Assembly (NCBI GenBank): GCA_005784505.1
Contig: VCAZ01000040.1
Coordinates: 844,501-908,500, forward strand
Direction: 5' to 3'
Length of the DNA stretch: 64,000 nucleotides
Origin: Bagarius yarrelli
Lineage: Eukaryota > Chordata > Actinopteri > Siluriformes > Sisoridae
The notes below the pieces were generated by a model. That model did no database searches and had not been told where the DNA came from. It was given only the letters and a program-made list of their open reading frames with translations. Positions 26,713 through 39,000 of this stretch are shown in pieces. Each line of letters starts with the position of its first letter. The first letter of the stretch is position 1. Position numbers and translations under genes: made by a program.

Positions 26713-27528
26713 ATTAGCAATTTTGATCTCTCAAAAAATATAAAGTTGGGCCCCCTACCACACCCATTGAACACCAAATGTATTATATATTAGCAACATT
26801 AGTGCTAGAACCCAAAGTGCATGGGCCTTTAGAATCGGCTTAGTGGTGGCCTAAATAAACCCACAAATGAGTTCACATACTTCGTTATAAAAAGCTATTT
26901 TCCCTTATTTCTGGGTTTAATGCAAAATATATAACTATATTATTATTAAAATGTTTGTACAATTCGCATAATTTTAACATAATATTAACAACACAACAAA
27001 TTATAATGTTTGTATACTAAAATTGCTAACATTAAGTTTTCATTTTGACTGTTAAATTTCATCAAGTTTGCATTTAATGACTATAAAAACAAATTCAGTG
27101 ATTTACAACTTTAGATTTTAGAATTTGTATTGAATTCATTGAATTCACATTCAGATTACAGTTTGTTCTGTAAGCAATTCTAGGTTAATTACAGGTTTTA
27201 ATGTATTATTGATGATATTGGATGAGTCTTGGCTTAAATGTTGCCCCATCACCTCCAACCCCTACACCATTAGAGTAAATCAGGTGTCTTAAATGTCTGT
27301 TCTCATCAATTCATATACAATAACTCTATGTTTGAAGGTTGAGAACACCGATGGATCTTTCTGCCAGATTTTTAGAGGTTATTAATAAAATGACAAGCAG
27401 GGGAACAGTAAACTGGGTCAGAGATGACATCCTTTATCTATGGTGTTTTTTCTGAAAAGGGTATGATGCTATTTTTATTTTTTGTCTTAAAAAGAGCTTA
27501 AGATTTATATATTAATACACTTCTCAGA

Positions 27529-29229
<1,701 letters not shown>

Positions 29230-29330
29230 ACCAATTGGGGGCTAAGGGCCTTGGTCACTTGGTAGTGCTGGAAATCGAACACCGATCTTTAAATTAGCAG
29301 TCCGAAACTTTAACCACTGAGCTACCAATT
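29230..29330 (-). mobile_element. tRNA-derived SINE, 5' part
   Basis: Minus strand: head GGTAGCTCAGTGGTTAAAG, then TCGGACTGCTAATTTAAAG and box-B-like GGTGTTCGATTTCC. The central block is degraded and the tail is absent. Confidence 0.75.
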
Positions 29331-29379
29331 AATTCATTAACTGGTAACACTTTTAAGTAAAATGAATTACTTTTATAAG

Positions 29380-29755
29380 CTGGCAGCTCATTGGCTAAGG
29401 TGTAGGACTGATATTTGTAAGATCATTGGTTTACATTTACAGCATTTGGCAGACGCCCTTATCCAGAGTGACATACGATAATTCCTGTAATACAACTGAG
29501 CAATTAGGGGTTAAGGGCCTTGCTCAGGGGCCCAACAGTGGTGGCTTGGTGGAGCTGGGAATCGAAACTGGGTCCTCAAGTTAATAGTCCAACAACTTAA
29601 CCACTGCGCTACCACCTCCCCACTTTAAATTCCAGCACTACCAGACTACAACTGTTGGGCCCCTGAGTAAGGCCTTTAACACTTCACTGCTAAGTTGAGT
29701 AAGAAAAAGTCGCTCTGGATGAGGGCACCTGAAAAATGCCAGTAATTTAAATATG
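29380..29755 (+). mobile_element. tRNA-derived SINE split by a second SINE
   Basis: The plus-strand head (TGGCAGCTCATTGGCTAAGG through GATCATTGGTT) stops at about 29430. The body resumes at about 29627 with TTCCAGCACTACCAGACTAC, GGGCCCCTGAGTAAGGCC and tail GTCGCTCTGGATGAGGGC. The gap is occupied by an opposite-strand SINE. Confidence 0.8.
29431..29624 (-). mobile_element. near full-length tRNA-derived SINE nested in the previous one
   Basis: On the minus strand it runs from head GGTAGCGCAGTGGTTAAG through GGGCCCCTGAGCAAGGCCC to tail GGATAAGGGCGTCTGCCAAA and TGTAAATGTAA. It is better preserved than its host, consistent with a younger age. Confidence 0.88.
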
Positions 29756-30616
29756 GCAGCTTTAACACTAATAGCACTACATAATGATGTCCTGAAACTG
29801 CTGGATATTTTTTTATTTGGTCTTCTATTTTTATGCTTGTCCAATAAAAACCTAAACTAAGATTTGCCCCACGTCAAGTTGAAAATAAACAAGCGCACTA
29901 TAAACCAGGCTGCCATGGTGAGGAATACCTGAGCACCAAAATGTAACATGTGACCATTTTACTATTTTTTTTTTAAACTGACTGTAATAACACATTCCTC
30001 CTCCCACACACAAGCTTAAAACAGAGCTAAAAACGAAACTGTTCCAAGGTTTACTACTGCCATCTAATGGTCAAAAAAAGCGCTGAATTTTAGTAAGTGT
30101 TATGAAACACATTACACACCACCAACATCAAGTCTTCCTACCCTTTATGATCAAATGTTATAATCTTAAATTAGCACAATATAAACACTCCTCTTACAGT
30201 AGGAGGTTATTGCTTTGCCACACATAAAAAAAAAAGTCTAGATTTAATAGTATCAGCTTCAAAATGTTTAAGGTTTTAGACCATTTTGAAGGCTTTGTGC
30301 AAATCACTAATACATAATGATTTTTTTTTTTTAATATTAAATTAAAAGTTAAATAATGCTAGGAGATACCACAGGACACCAACGCAGTCCGAAAGCAATT
30401 TCTATTTCAGATGAGCCATGTGTATAAAAAAGTTCCATCACCAAGGAAAGCAAAAACACGATTGTCTTCTATGTGGGCAATGCTACATGGAACAGCCAAG
30501 CTACATAGAACATAACTCAGACCACCAAAGATCTCCAAAATCCCCCAAATAAATAAATAAATTAAAATAACAAATAAAACACACTTTAAAAAGCCACTTA
30601 AAAAAGAAACATTGGT
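29756..30616. other. intergenic, no gene recognised
   Basis: AT-rich. No feature beyond short A/T runs. Confidence 0.45.
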
Positions 30617-30745
30617 AGCCCTGCTTATTCATGCAATCGCATTTAGCCTATGGGGCATCAGCACAATGCATGAAATCATGCAGGTCAGGAGCTCAAGTTA
30701 ATATTCACATCACAGATCAGGATCGGGTGAATGCTAATATCTGTG
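30617..30745 (-). repeat. interspersed fish repeat C, copy 2 (partial)
   Basis: Contains TTATTCATGCAATCGCATTTAG, GCACAATGCATGAAATCATG and GGAGCTCAAGTTAATATTCAC, the reverse complement of the 3' half of the family represented at 26514-26712. Diverged. Confidence 0.5.
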
Positions 30746-31409
30746 TTTTTGTCGCCAGATGGGTGGAATATTCTAAAAAATATATTCTAGTTTAAAAATG
30801 TTTTACATTATTATAAAATTAACACAAAAATAATTTTAAAAAAAACAATAATGTAAAACAAATTTTCTGCCCATGTCTAAACTATATAACTTTAAGGTTA
30901 AAAAACTACATAGAGTTGCTTTAAAGGTGGAAACCTTCTAAGTAATAAATATGCTTCAGTTTAAAGTAAATTTATTAAAGTAAAAATACATATTCTCTTA
31001 AAAAAAAGCTTTAATGTTAAGTACTGTAACAAACTATTATTACATTGTTATAATGCACATCTGTGTAGACTACAGATCCCATGCAATCCTAGACTAATAA
31101 ATAGACCAACGCTCCTCTATTCCTCCCTATAATTTTTTCATTATTTGATAGAATGGAGTGATACTTGCATTTGTAGCTCAGTCAGTAAAACCATGTGACA
31201 GTGATCAAATATTGCCACAGATGGAGTGTCACTCCTTAATTGTTTATCTTAAAGCTTGGATTAGATACTTGGATTAGACAAGCAGTTTATGTCTGTCGAG
31301 GGTTTGATTCGGTGTAAACTGTATGAAAGAATGGGGTCCTGTGTGTCCTTATAGGGTCCCATGTGTGCTTATTTTTGTTGCACTTCCGATGCATCACAGT
31401 ACACAGGCC
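30746..31409. other. intergenic, no gene recognised
   Basis: Very AT-rich, with no coding or repeat assignment. Confidence 0.45.
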
Positions 31410-31600
31410 ATATAACTACTATACAGCCAAAAGTATGCAGACACCTGAACATCACAGTGTACAGGTGGTACCTTTATTTCCCAATCTGTAGCCACAAAGC
31501 ACACAATTGTATCACTTTTTGTGTTGTTTCAGCATGTCGATGTCTCTGTGCACTAAGCAAGGTCCATGAACAGAATGGAATCTGGACAATTTCAGGATCG
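31410..31600 (+). repeat. 5' fragment of the 40273-40763 DNA-element family
   Basis: Carries the terminus-like ACAGCCAAAAGTATGCAGAC, then GCCACAAAGCACACAATTGT, TTTCAGCATGTCGATG and GCAAGGTCCATGAACAGAAT. The order is the same as in the complete copy. Truncated at the 3' side. Confidence 0.6.
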
Positions 31601-32118
31601 ATGGTTTGCACCTGTATGGGTTTCCTCAGGGTCCTTAAGTTTACTCTCCTTTGGCTGGAGGATCCAGCAGAATGATGGTCCACTTTAACCTGCCCTGTAG
31701 GTGTGAAAGAATATTAAATTGTACAGTGTGTGTGTGCGTGTGTGTGTGCGCGCACAGTGCACTGACTTTATAAGTGTTTTTATCTGCCCTGTGTTTATCT
31801 AAGCACCAGTTTTGACATGATCCTGACCAGAATAAAGCGGTTATTAAATACAAATAAATAAATAAAAAGGTTCTTTATTTTGATCTTTCAATTGATTTTT
31901 GATTGTAGCTCTAAGCAAAAAAAAAAAAAAGTCTGGACATAAAATTAGAACGTTAATACTACAAACATAAGCGAAACACTGGAATGCTAATTAAAAATAT
32001 TTAGCATTTTTCCTGAAAGCTGTACATGGTAAAATGACCACCTTTTGTGTAGTTAACATTTAATTTTGCGTTCTCTTACATTCCTTAAAGCCCTTTAAAT
32101 AATGACAAATTCTGTTAG
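31601..32118. other. intergenic, simple repeats only
   Basis: A (GT)n/(GC)-type run lies at 31724-31756 and a poly(A) run at 31918-31931. No gene seen. Confidence 0.45.
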
Positions 32119-32216
32119 GGGTGTTGGATTACCGACCCGAAGATTGCCACCAGTGCTGGGCCCCTAAGCAAAACCCTTAACCCTCATTTGCTCAGTCGTC
32201 TGCCAAATGTTGCAAA
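32119..32216 (+). mobile_element. degraded tRNA-derived SINE
   Basis: Retains GTGTTGGATTACCGACCC, CAGTGCTGGGCCCCTAAGC and CTCAGTCGTCTGCCAAATG, with internal deletions. Confidence 0.65.
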
Positions 32217-32677
32217 AAAAGTTAACCCTTAAAAAAAAATTAGGCAGTAAATAACCATAATTGGCTATTAAGCTTTAAAAAAAAACGTGTCATGGGTTTT
32301 TGGCAAAAGATAAAATGGGTTATAGCATTTAAAAATAAATAAATAAGACTATATTAATTACCAAAGAACATCTGGAAAGCAGGGGTTGGAATTGGGCCAG
32401 GAGCTAATAAAAACTTGATTATGTTCGGCACTTCACAGCACATGACACCAAACACAAACTGCGTGCGTTAAAATACGTAATAATACATAAGTGTAAATAT
32501 TTACTGTAAAACTAGGCCTCAACTGGATTAAAGGTATAGTTTTAAATCAGTGGTGTTTTGCAGCATCAGATAAAAAGGTCAACATTCTCATAATGTCCTC
32601 TTTTATCTAAAAGCAAATTCATAATCTACACACAAACTTCTCAAGGTGGTAGTTAATTAATCACACAACAGGTAAAA

Positions 32678-32850
32678 TTTACATATCTGGCATTCGACAG
32701 ACGCCCTTTACTCAGAGTGACTTTTTTTTTTTTTTAGCAAACTAAGATGTTAGGGGCTTTACTCAGGGACAAAGCAGTGGTAGTTTGGTGTTGGTGGGGA
32801 AAAAGCCAACGATAAGCTCATCAGTTCAACACTTTAACCTCACAGCTTTC
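32678..32850 (-). mobile_element. degraded tRNA-derived SINE with internal poly(T)
   Basis: The reverse-strand tail GTCACTCTGAGTAAAGGGC and GTCTGTCGAATGCC is followed by a degraded centre and head (GAGGTTAAAGTGTTGAACTG). A run of 13 T interrupts the tail/body junction. Confidence 0.65.
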
Positions 32851-32865
32851 TAAATAATAAAATAA

Positions 32866-33127
32866 ATATTCAACTTTATTGTCATTGTGCAGGGTACGTG
32901 TACAGAGCCAATGAAATGCAGTGTTTTTCGCATATCCCATCTTAGTAAGTTGGGGGTCAGGGCACAGGGTCAGCTATGATGCAGGGCCCCTGGAGCAGGA
33001 AGGGTTAAGGGTCTTGCTCAAGGACCCACCAGTGGTTGACTTGCCGGAGGTGGGGCTTGAACCCAGGTGTTTCTGGTCTTCAGATCAGCAACTCAGCACC
33101 TCAGCACCATTTGAGCCACCACTGCCC
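32866..33127 (+). repeat. interspersed fish repeat D
   Basis: Starts CAACTTTATTGTCATTGTGC and continues GTACAGAGCCAATGAAATGC, CAGGGCCCCTGGAGCAG, GGGTTAAGGGTCTTGCTC and GGGGCTTGAACCCAGGTG. This order is typical of a common teleost repeat. The 101-codon frame across it is not considered a gene. Confidence 0.65.
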
Positions 33128-34892
33128 CAAATTGTTTCTTTCGGTTTAAAGAATACTAGAAAAAAAAATGGACTTTTAGAAATGTTAATGCACATACAAG
33201 GTTTTCTTTTTTTATACTGTGCTTAAGGTTTTTAACAATTTTACACATTTTCTAAAAAACCCCAGCTGCTTTTAGACATTACAGCGGACGACTGGACACC
33301 AGCATGTTTAATCAAGACGGTTCACCTTCTTTTGACTAGTAATCTGCCAATGGGATCTGGGATCAGTCTGGGATCCGAAGACTCTGTACTTAACCAAACA
33401 ATATGATTAGCCCTGGAAAGCTGGTACTTCTCACCTGCAACTTTTCACCCTCTGGTCAGTTTTTCTGCTTATTAGCATGTGTGCTTTGCACTTAGACACT
33501 TCTGTACTTCTCACAGCCTGTTCCCACTCCAACTGATGCCCATGCTGTTTGAGACACATTCATTTTCAGGGCTGTGAATTAAAATTCAGCTCTAATTATA
33601 TCAAAACGAAGTGCTAGGACTCATGTAGGTGCTACACAATACTTTGAACTTTGCTTTGTGTTTTATTTAAGCCTTTTATTTAATGATAAACTGCTTAGCT
33701 TTAGCTGGTATCTGACCTGTTTGTCCTTTACATGATTAAACTTTGGTTGCAATTACCAATACAGGATTTACTTATCCTGCATAACCTACTGCTGTTTTTG
33801 TTAATAGCTCATGATACCAATAATAGGATAGATCACGCATCACTAACCTTAACTCAGGAGAGCTGCATAAACTAAACCAGTGTATGCAGGTAAAACTCGC
33901 ACCGATTGCGAGATACTGACAGAAACTGTACTCGCAAGATCCACGCCCACATCTGCAGGAAATTTCTTTTTTCAACAACAGGAGGCAGTATAGAGTATTT
34001 ACTGACGCCTGCTTCCTGCCTCCCCTCCCCCACGTCAGTGCTGCTCTGCAGACAAGACTGCAAGGGCCTCCATCAGCCAGGCGGGCCTCTCAGAGCCTCC
34101 ACATGCACGCGCACACACTCCCTTTCTCTCTCAGACTACAGCAGACCTCGAAGGGGGAGGGGATACATTCTCAGACTTTCCCTCCATTTTGAGGCCTTTC
34201 TTACTATAAAAGAAGCCATGAGTCCACAAGCCCAACTATCTATGACGTACACTAGCCAGGCATACACCAAAAAAACAAAAAACACACCTGAACATAATAT
34301 TCAGTTTACAATACCAATTGTTGATATGTCGCCACTACAAATTAAGGAAGATCATTTTTTAAATCTAGGTTTTTTTGGTAAGGGGCCCTAAAATGCATGC
34401 CACTAGGTGCTAGGGGGTATATTATGCTGTCATATGCAAGTGTTTACCTGGCCCAGACTTTCTACGTGGGAAGAAGTCCTTAGAGTGGTCAGACTGACCC
34501 GAGTTAAGCAGTAACTGTAAGTGAATGTACACATGAAATAATATAAATTTGTCCATTTCTGTTGATTGCATAATATTCTAGGCTTATCCAGGCAATGCCA
34601 TGTTAGATATCAACCCTTCTGTGCGTTTTATTTTTAAGATTGACGATGCACTGTATAAAATTTATAGTTGGGTTTCTAAAACAGGGAAACAAAACGTTAA
34701 AGCTGCGCGGATCCAGCTCCAATAGTCAGTCCTAGAGGAAAGACTGAAGGACAAACTACATAAACCCCTGTGTCAAATTATAAGCTACAGAACCATTTCA
34801 ATTAAAGGTCTAAGGTAATCATACAGGATCAAAAGACAGCATATTGGCAGACTGGGCATAATGACAAACATCCACAGAGATGACCTGGGGTG
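33128..34892. other. intergenic, with a GC-richer patch at 33900-34220
   Basis: Mostly AT-rich. The patch has C-rich and CG-containing sequence (CCTCCCCTCCCCCACGTCAG, CATGCACGCGCACACAC) and is followed by a TATA-like CTATAAAAG at about 34205. A 161-codon frame crosses it without any recognisable domain. Role unknown. Confidence 0.35.
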
Positions 34893-34943
34893 TTGGCAGA
34901 AGATCTAACAGGCACCCCATCCTGCTGGACATCACCATTAGTA
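34893..34943 (-). pseudogene. 51-bp near-copy of adnp coding sequence
   Basis: This segment matches adnp exon positions 36420-36470 at 47 of 51 bases in the same orientation. It corresponds to the adnp peptide [17 protein letters not shown], reading here as TNGDVQQDGVPVRSSAN. Flanks on both sides do not match, and the extended frame ends in TGA. It lies about 75 bp beyond the nearer adnp poly(A) signal. Interpreted as a duplicated gene fragment. Confidence 0.6.
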
Positions 34944-35015
34944 TTTTTCTGAGATGAGGTTAAATTATAGAAGGATGGCAGGGTTAGAGCAACTATTAGA
35001 AGCACAATACAGCAC

Positions 35016-36070
35016 TTTATTAATCAGAAATGCTTTAAGTGAAAAACAAACCAAAAAAACAAAACATACAAACATAAATTGCAGGTCACAAACTAAAACA
35101 TAGTAGACACCGACGTCAGATTGATGGTGAAGGCTCTTTATGCACCAAAGGAAGGATTCAGAGTCCATTTGTGGAAACAATAGGGGGGGGGAAGTTTTAC
35201 CTACTGAAAGTGATTTGAGAAAACAAGCACTGTTCTGCAGACGCTGAAACTGGGCAGTTAAAAAAACAAAGCGACGCCGGTCACTCCAACTGCTCTTTGC
35301 TCTGCCCTCAGAAAAGCAATTGTATCAGGGCAAAGTGCTCTTAAAGTGGGCTAAATGGTATGTCGTGGCAAACACCAAAAAAAAATGGAACACTTCAGTT
35401 ATAAACAGAAAATATAAAAAGAAAGAGGTTATTTTATTTGCTTTCGATAGATAGATATATTACTTAGCAAACTGCTAGATTGTTTAAAAAATAACCATGT
35501 TGAACAGCCACCAAAAGCCACATCCATTAAGTGAACAAATGTATAACATATGATCAGTCACAGAGTGAGAGTGAGCACAAAATCATTAGCAAATCTGAGC
35601 ACACATACACCAACGCCATCTTAGACATAACTAAAAGACTGTACAAATATACACTAGCTATATGATTACATGAAATTTAGGAATACCTGTAATTCTAATA
35701 AACACTCATTCGGCCACCTGACCGTGGCTCGACGTACATTAAGAACTGTGAAACTTTCATAGAAACAAACTAAAGGCAAATCGTATTCTACTGAATGGGG
35801 GCATTTTAAGTATTGTCTTTTCCTAGCCCGAGGAAAAGCTCCTTCTTGCCTCCGTTTCAGTAATCTAATTTAACGCTCATCTCTATGTTATCAAAAGTCT
35901 GAATTTTTGCCTTTAAAATGGCTTCAGAAAGTTTACGAAAGTATTTCATCTCGTTGCCTGTTAGCATGGTCCACAAAGTTCAAGTGAGGCAGCGCTGTTG
36001 ATTTCTGGGAAACATGACATGCCAACCGTATGTCTGCATTTGCATTGTAATTCAATAACTGTATTAAATA
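35016..36070 (-). other. adnp: adnp 3' untranslated region and candidate poly(A) signals
   Basis: Below the stop codon, the minus strand shows a canonical AATAAA at 35016-35021 followed by a GT-rich stretch (GTGCTGTATTGTGC), a good poly(A) site about 1.05 kb after the stop. A second AATAAA at 34627-34632 could give a longer 3' UTR. I infer the 3' UTR only from position and signals. No other gene was seen here. Confidence 0.55.
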
Positions 36071-39000
36071 TCACACCTGTTTGCCAAGGCAGGGACCTGA
36101 CTGTTCAGACTGACCGTCTTCTTTGGGCCTTTCTTGTTTTTGCAGTTGGTCTAATAAACCGTAACCGTTTTCACAGTTGAGAGAATCCTCGGGGTAAGAG
36201 TCACTAGTATTCTCCTTACAGTTTATCCCACTGTCTACCTGGTTATTCAAAGTGGAGTCCATTTGCTGTGCTTCCTTAACATCTCGCTCATCATCACTGT
36301 CCGAGTCCACAGAGATAGGCTCAGAATTCAAAATTCCCCTAGGTTTCAAAAATGTCTTCACTGACTCATTGCAACTGTACCCTCCAGTGACCTTCTGACA
36401 GTTTGAGTGTGGTGAAGCATTGGCAGTAGATCTAGCTGGCACCCCATGCTGCTGGACATCACCATTAGTAATGGCTTGTTGCTTGAGTCGTCTGATCGCG
36501 CTGGCAGATCTGCCTATTAAATCCCTAGATGTTCGACTTTTTTGCTCCTTTTCATTGGTTTCAAAGTAACACTCAGCCTCAAAGTCTATTTCATGCTGCA
36601 ACTGAACAACATTGCACATTTCGAATCCAAGCAACACACCAACATTTTGTTTTTCACAGTCACGAACACATTTTCTTCTGCGGTTTGCAAAATGGCTTGA
36701 AACATCTGATTTCCAGAGCCAAAGGCTGGATGCCAGTTTGTCCACTTCTTGGCGGGTCGGGTAGGGTTGTCTGTTAAAATACTGAGTGAGAAAAGCCTTG
36801 CGAGCCTCATAAGACTCGTTCTCGTGGCCCTTTGGGTTTAAAACCAATACGACAGGTTCCTCTTTTAGATCCACTAAGACAAGCGGGCCTGACTGAGTGT
36901 AGTCTTCTGGTCCTAGTTTGCGTTTCTTTGGGTCAGTTTCAGCATCGCTTTGAAAGCCGGCCCGTTTTAAGGAAGCTCCCTGAGCCTTGACAAGCCTAGC
37001 AGTTGCAGACGACCTGCTGTCCTGGCCATTTTGAGTTTTTCCCACACCACGGCAATGGACTAGATGCAAAGTAATAGTAGAAGCAGTCATATTACTGGTA
37101 TAGACACCAAGGCAATGGATGCACTTATAGGTTAGTTTTTTTTCCACTGGATGCACTGTCTGGATCACCTGATGTCTTTCCCTCAAGTGGTGTGCGAGGG
37201 AATCAGAGATAGGACCCTTCAGAATAGAGAAGCAAAGTGGACAAAGGGTCTTTCCCACATCTCTCTTATAAGGAACAGCTGTCTGTGGTCCACTTTTAAT
37301 AACTGGTGGCTCTGGGATCTCAGTAGGAATCTTTGGAAAGCGTGGATTATGAGGCCTATTTATCGGGGTAGTGGGTGAGGTCTTATTTTGGGCATGGAAT
37401 GCCACAGATTCTTCAGGAGCGTCACGCATATTGTAAGTGGTGACAATCAGCTGAACATTTTTGGGGTTTCCCTGTTGAAGAGTGAGATCAAAGGTCAGTG
37501 GGGAATCAGTGCGGGCACCTACAGACTCGTTGGGATGTGACCCTCGCATGTGTACCACCATCTTCTCAACGTCATTGAAAGTAGCCCTGCAGTGCGGGCA
37601 CGATAAGCCATGGATTAGCATGTGGTTGAGTAGTGTGTCGCTCGGCAGGTAGCGGTTGCAATATAAACATTTACTGGTGAAGTTGTGGATCTTCATGATG
37701 TAGTTGGCCACTGCTGGCACCTTTTCGGCTTTGTGTTCTTTCTCAAAATGAGAACTATACACATTTTCTGGAAACAGCTCGTTGCAAATAGTGCATATCT
37801 TCCATTTCTGTGTGTAAGAAGTTCCCAGAACAGAGATGCCTTTTCTGGGGGCAGCAGATGTTACGTTAGCAGCAGCTGCCTGGATTCGGGAAGTCAGTGG
37901 AGGAATTTTCAGAACAGAAGCTGATGTTGATGCAGAAATTGGGCTGCGCATGCTGTTGGAGGAAAGTTGAGGTCTGGATGTTTGGGATTGTTGGGTCATC
38001 GAAAGTTGTGCACTGCCTGGCAAAGCAATGCGCACTTGCTGGCCATCAATGGGCATCGCCTGAGTAGTGCCAGATTTTAAGCCAAATGTACCCGACTTCA
38101 TATTAACACCTGATAACAGACGAGTGGAGTTTAAACCGCCTTTGGGAATAACAATACGGCTCATCTGCTGTGTAGACAATGGTCGCAATCCAGGATTCCC
38201 CAAAGTTCCCTTAGGTGTATTACTCAGGACACTTTTGTCCATTTGAGATTTGGGGGCCACCATTATCACAGGCTTGGCACGAGGTACTACAACATTTGTA
38301 TGGCCAATCATGGCAGTAACTTGGTAGCCAATGCGTTCATGGTCCTCAATGACATGTTGCACAAGTGCCTCATAAGTACGGGGCACAAAAAGGCAGCGCT
38401 TACAGTGAATGGCTGAGCTGTTACTAGCACCTGCAGGGCTATTAGAATCTGTAATGCTACCTTTGCCTGCATCAGGACCAGCTGTTGATCCATTAGAAGT
38501 CGTTGTCTTTTCACCAGGTTTGGCTAAATATGGAGCAGCAACGTGTTGGAAGTGTTCCCGATAAATGTGCTTCCGCACCACATTGTATAGTGGGTCCCTA
38601 TAAGTGCATTTCTTACAGTAGTACACAGCCTGCTCTACGCTGTCTCTAGGCTTGTCCAGGCGATTACCATCCTTCAGGCCAGCTATTGCCCCGTGAAGGC
38701 CACCAGTCCTTTGCCGCACTGCATTGTTGGGTATGTGAAAAAGTCTGATGTGTGTCTCCAGAGTCTTCTTGTTCCCACTGTAAGTGCAATACGGGCAGTT
38801 AAGGAGGATACGATTCTCAAAATCCTCGCTGTGGACATTACGAAAGTGGCTCTTGTAAGCAGAAAAAAACTTGGAAGAAAAAGGGCAGTCTGAACAACAG
38901 AATGGCTTTGACCGGTAGTCCTGAAAACAGACACAAAAACAATATAACTTACAACAGACCGATTTAAAAAATGTAATGATGCATTTGGCTACTGATGTTT

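Noticed and set aside
32921..33226. 101-codon plus-strand frame
   Set aside because: It covers the common fish repeat D and is not a gene.
33906..34391. 161-codon plus-strand open frame
   Set aside because: No domain, no codon-usage signature and no splice partners. The frame probably stays open because the patch is GC-richer.
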